From Arthrobacter luteolus NBRC 107841 (GTDB taxonomy: Bacteria; Actinomycetota; Actinomycetes; Actinomycetales; Micrococcaceae), in NCBI RefSeq assembly GCF_001552075.1, contig NZ_BCQM01000005.1, positions 186,001-250,000 on the forward strand: a stretch of DNA of 64,000 bases, written 5' to 3'. Positions 62,586 to 64,000 of the stretch are shown here, in pieces. Below the pieces are notes generated by a model. It made no database searches and had not been told where the DNA came from. It saw only the letters and a list, made by a program, of their open reading frames with translations. Every line of letters begins with the position of its first letter. Positions within the stretch are counted from its first letter, which is position 1. Position numbers and translations under genes: made by a program.

Positions 62586-62761
62586 CGCCACGCGCGGCAG
62601 GATTGGGCGGCGCCACGCGCGGCAGGATTCAGCTCGCGCCACGCGCGGCAGGATTGGGCGGCGCCACGCGCGGCAGGATTCAGCTCGCGCCACGCGCGGC
62701 AGGATTCAGCTCGCGCCACGCGCGGCAGGATTGGGCGGCGCCATGCGCGGCAGGCGGCTCG
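62586..62761. repeat. Seven-copy 25/26-bp intergenic tandem repeat
   Basis: Unit starts at 62586, 62611, 62637, 62662, 62688, 62714 and 62739 (spacing 25, 26, 25, 26, 26, 25). Each has the 19-bp core CGCCACGCGCGGCAGGATT, followed by one of two tails: GGGCGG (type A) or CAGCTCG (type B), in the order A B A B B A and a diverged, shortened last copy. Sequence identity between full copies is essentially complete outside the tails. Placed between divergent DUF445 and glycerophosphodiesterase genes. Confidence 0.92.
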
Positions 62762-62806
62762 CGTAGCGTGGACTGCCTGCAGGGACCCAGCGGCGAAAGG
62801 CCTCAC

Positions 62807-63676
62807 GTGCGATCGATCATCTATGCCCACCGCGGTTCCAGCGGTGTTTTCGCGGAGCACACGCGCGCCGCCTACCTGCAGGCCCTGGCTGATGGCGCTG
62901 ACGGAGTGGAGTGCGACGTCCATCTCAGCCGGGACCGCCAGCCTGTGCTCATCCATGACGCTGCGGTGGACCGCACCTCCAACGGAACGGGGCCGGTGGC
63001 CTCGCATTCCGTGGAGCAGCTGCGGCAACTGGACTTCAGTGGTTGGAAGCACGCGGCGATTCCCGCCGCGTACGGAACCCCAGCCGAGCAGTTCCTTACC
63101 CTCGCCGATTTGCTGAACCTGCTCGCAGGCGCAGGCCGCCGGATTTCCCTGGCGGTCGAGTTCAAACAGCCCGGCCCGTTCGGGCTGGACCTGGAGGACA
63201 CCGTCCTGGCCCTGCTTGAAGCCCGGGGGTGGGACCCGGCGGACTCCCGGCTCGGACCGGTCACCGTCAGCTTCATGAGTTTCAGCCCGGAGTCCGTCCG
63301 CCACCTGCGCCGCAGCGTGCCGGCCGCCTTCGTCTGCCAGCTGCTGGCCGACGTCGACGAGGCCGCCACCGCCGAAGCAGCGCCGCTGCTGCCGCCCGGC
63401 TTCGACACTGCGGGGATGCTGAACCGTGCGCTGGCCGAAGGTGAGGCACTGGTGTCCGATGGCGCGGCAGGCATCGCCGGTCCGGGCGTCGAGTATCTTC
63501 GCGCCCATCCGGAAAGGGTTGCCGGTTGGGTAGCTGCGGGCAGGACAATCCGGGCGTGGACTGTTGATGATCCTGCCGATGCGGAGGCTGCCTACCGGCT
63601 GGGAGTACAGGAGTTCACCACGAATTATCCGAGCGGGCTGCGAAGCGTTCTGGCTGCCCTTGAGCTGGCGGACTAG
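62807..63676 (+). CDS. Glycerophosphodiester phosphodiesterase
   Basis: A 289-residue TIM-barrel phosphodiesterase releasing glycerol-3-phosphate from deacylated phospholipids. The catalytic segments are IIYAHRGSSGVFAEHT (His-Arg-Gly), DGVECDVHLSRDRQPVLIHD (metal-binding Glu/Asp and catalytic His) and DRTSNGTGPV. The C-terminal WTVDDPADAEAAYRLGVQEF is typical. No signal peptide, so cytoplasmic (UgpQ-like). GTG 62807 follows GAAAGG by 6 bp; the frame is open upstream through the tandem repeats. Confidence 0.94.
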   Translation: MRSIIYAHRGSSGVFAEHTRAAYLQALADGADGVECDVHLSRDRQPVLIHDAAVDRTSNGTGPVASHSVEQLRQLDFSGWKHAAIPAAYGTPAEQFLTLADLLNLLAGAGRRISLAVEFKQPGPFGLDLEDTVLALLEARGWDPADSRLGPVTVSFMSFSPESVRHLRRSVPAAFVCQLLADVDEAATAEAAPLLPPGFDTAGMLNRALAEGEALVSDGAAGIAGPGVEYLRAHPERVAGWVAAGRTIRAWTVDDPADAEAAYRLGVQEFTTNYPSGLRSVLAALELAD

Positions 63677-63737
63677 GCCCGGGGCCGGATAGGCACGGCC
63701 CATAGGCCCCGGACGGCCCGTGTGGTTGAGTGGTGCA

Positions 63738-64000
63738 ATGGCCACTCCGATTGAGGATTATGCCCTGATTTCCGATCTCCACACCGGAGCTTTGGTCTCC
63801 CGTGCCGGAAGCATGGACTGGCTTTGCCTGCCGCGGTTTGATTCCCCCTCTGTCTTCGGTGCGCTCCTCGGAACGGAGGACCACGGCCGCTGGCTGCTGG
63901 AGCCGGTTGCCTCCGGAGCCCGGGTATTGAGCCGCAGCTATCTTGACGCCAGTTTCATCCTGCGGACTGTGTGGCGGACCGCCGGGGGAGAAGTCCTGGT
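63738..64000 (+). CDS. Glycoside hydrolase family 15 protein (partial)
   Basis: Start of a larger gene cut by the window end; 87 codons are visible. MATPIEDYALISDLHTGALV, then SRAGSMDWLCLPRFDSPSVF and a GTEDHGRW segment form the N-terminal domain typical of bacterial GH15 glucoamylase/trehalase-type proteins. The catalytic (alpha/alpha)6 domain lies outside the window, so substrate cannot be judged; trehalase is common for this type in actinobacteria. It starts 61 bp after the phosphodiesterase gene. Confidence 0.85.
   Translation, partial: MATPIEDYALISDLHTGALVSRAGSMDWLCLPRFDSPSVFGALLGTEDHGRWLLEPVASGARVLSRSYLDASFILRTVWRTAGGEVL

Noticed and set aside
62586-62761. CRISPR array
   Set aside because: The repeats are directly contiguous with only two alternating tails, no unique spacers and no cas genes.
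62495-63745. Open frame on the minus strand running through the repeats and the phosphodiesterase gene
   Set aside because: It translates the tandem repeats into AWR/RAW-type low complexity and lies antisense to a well-supported gene.

Overview
The window is a stretch of a high-GC actinobacterial chromosome. Gene content and order (tilS-hpt-ftsH-folE-folP-folB-folK, then DUF3180/PH-domain genes, panC, lysS, lsr2, clpC) point to the Micrococcales, most likely an Arthrobacter-like member of the Micrococcaceae. The genus is an inference from gene order and protein style; no rRNA is present. Coding density is very high. Many neighbours overlap by 4 bp (ATGA/GTGA), GTG starts are common, and only one gap exceeds 300 bp.

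Region by region. 0-13 kb: an amidase, a rhodanese, prephenate dehydratase (pheA), a type IB topoisomerase, a lipid/diacylglycerol kinase, serS, a HAD phosphatase, a SatD-like HTH protein, inorganic pyrophosphatase and a D-Ala-D-Ala carboxypeptidase, then a DUF2342 metalloprotease-like protein, tilS and hpt. 14-25 kb: ftsH, followed by one long same-strand block for folate synthesis (folE, folP, folB, folK), membrane PH-domain proteins, a DUF2520 Rossmann protein, panC and lysS, then the nucleoid protein Lsr2. 25-37 kb: clpC, an ArgA-type acetyltransferase, a small CsbD protein, a dihydroxyacetone kinase operon with a DhaM-HPr fusion, mutY, disA, radA and a FUSC membrane protein. 37-43 kb: a phosphate block, with pstSCAB preceded by a PHO-box-like pair of 11-bp repeats, and a convergent DUF47-Pit low-affinity phosphate operon.

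44-53.6 kb begins with tRNA-Lys and reads as an accessory segment. It holds a WYL regulator with a divergent hydrolase; a copper module (CopB-type ATPase, CsoR, AlkZ-like winged-helix protein) with a clear CsoR operator; an uncharacterised haem-oxygenase-like diiron protein translationally coupled to a CDGSH iron-sulfur protein; and an HTH/seven-TM gene pair behind a large RNA hairpin. 53.7-59 kb is the PTS core (ptsH, ptsI, fruA, fruK), which would also supply phosphate to DhaM. 59-64 kb: an esterase, a GlsB/YeaQ-type membrane protein, a DUF445 protein, a 25/26-bp tandem repeat array, a glycerophosphodiesterase and the start of a GH15 enzyme.

The two observations I would follow first are: (i) a TAAG-N4-CTTA element found upstream of three small stress-type genes (3900, 28584, 59907), with a one-mismatch copy in the promoter region of the diiron-protein/CDGSH operon (51293); and (ii) the diiron-protein/CDGSH pair itself, where the sequence shows an H-x3-D-x2-H pattern next to a textbook CDGSH cluster motif. 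No CRISPR array, transposase, integrase or rRNA was found.
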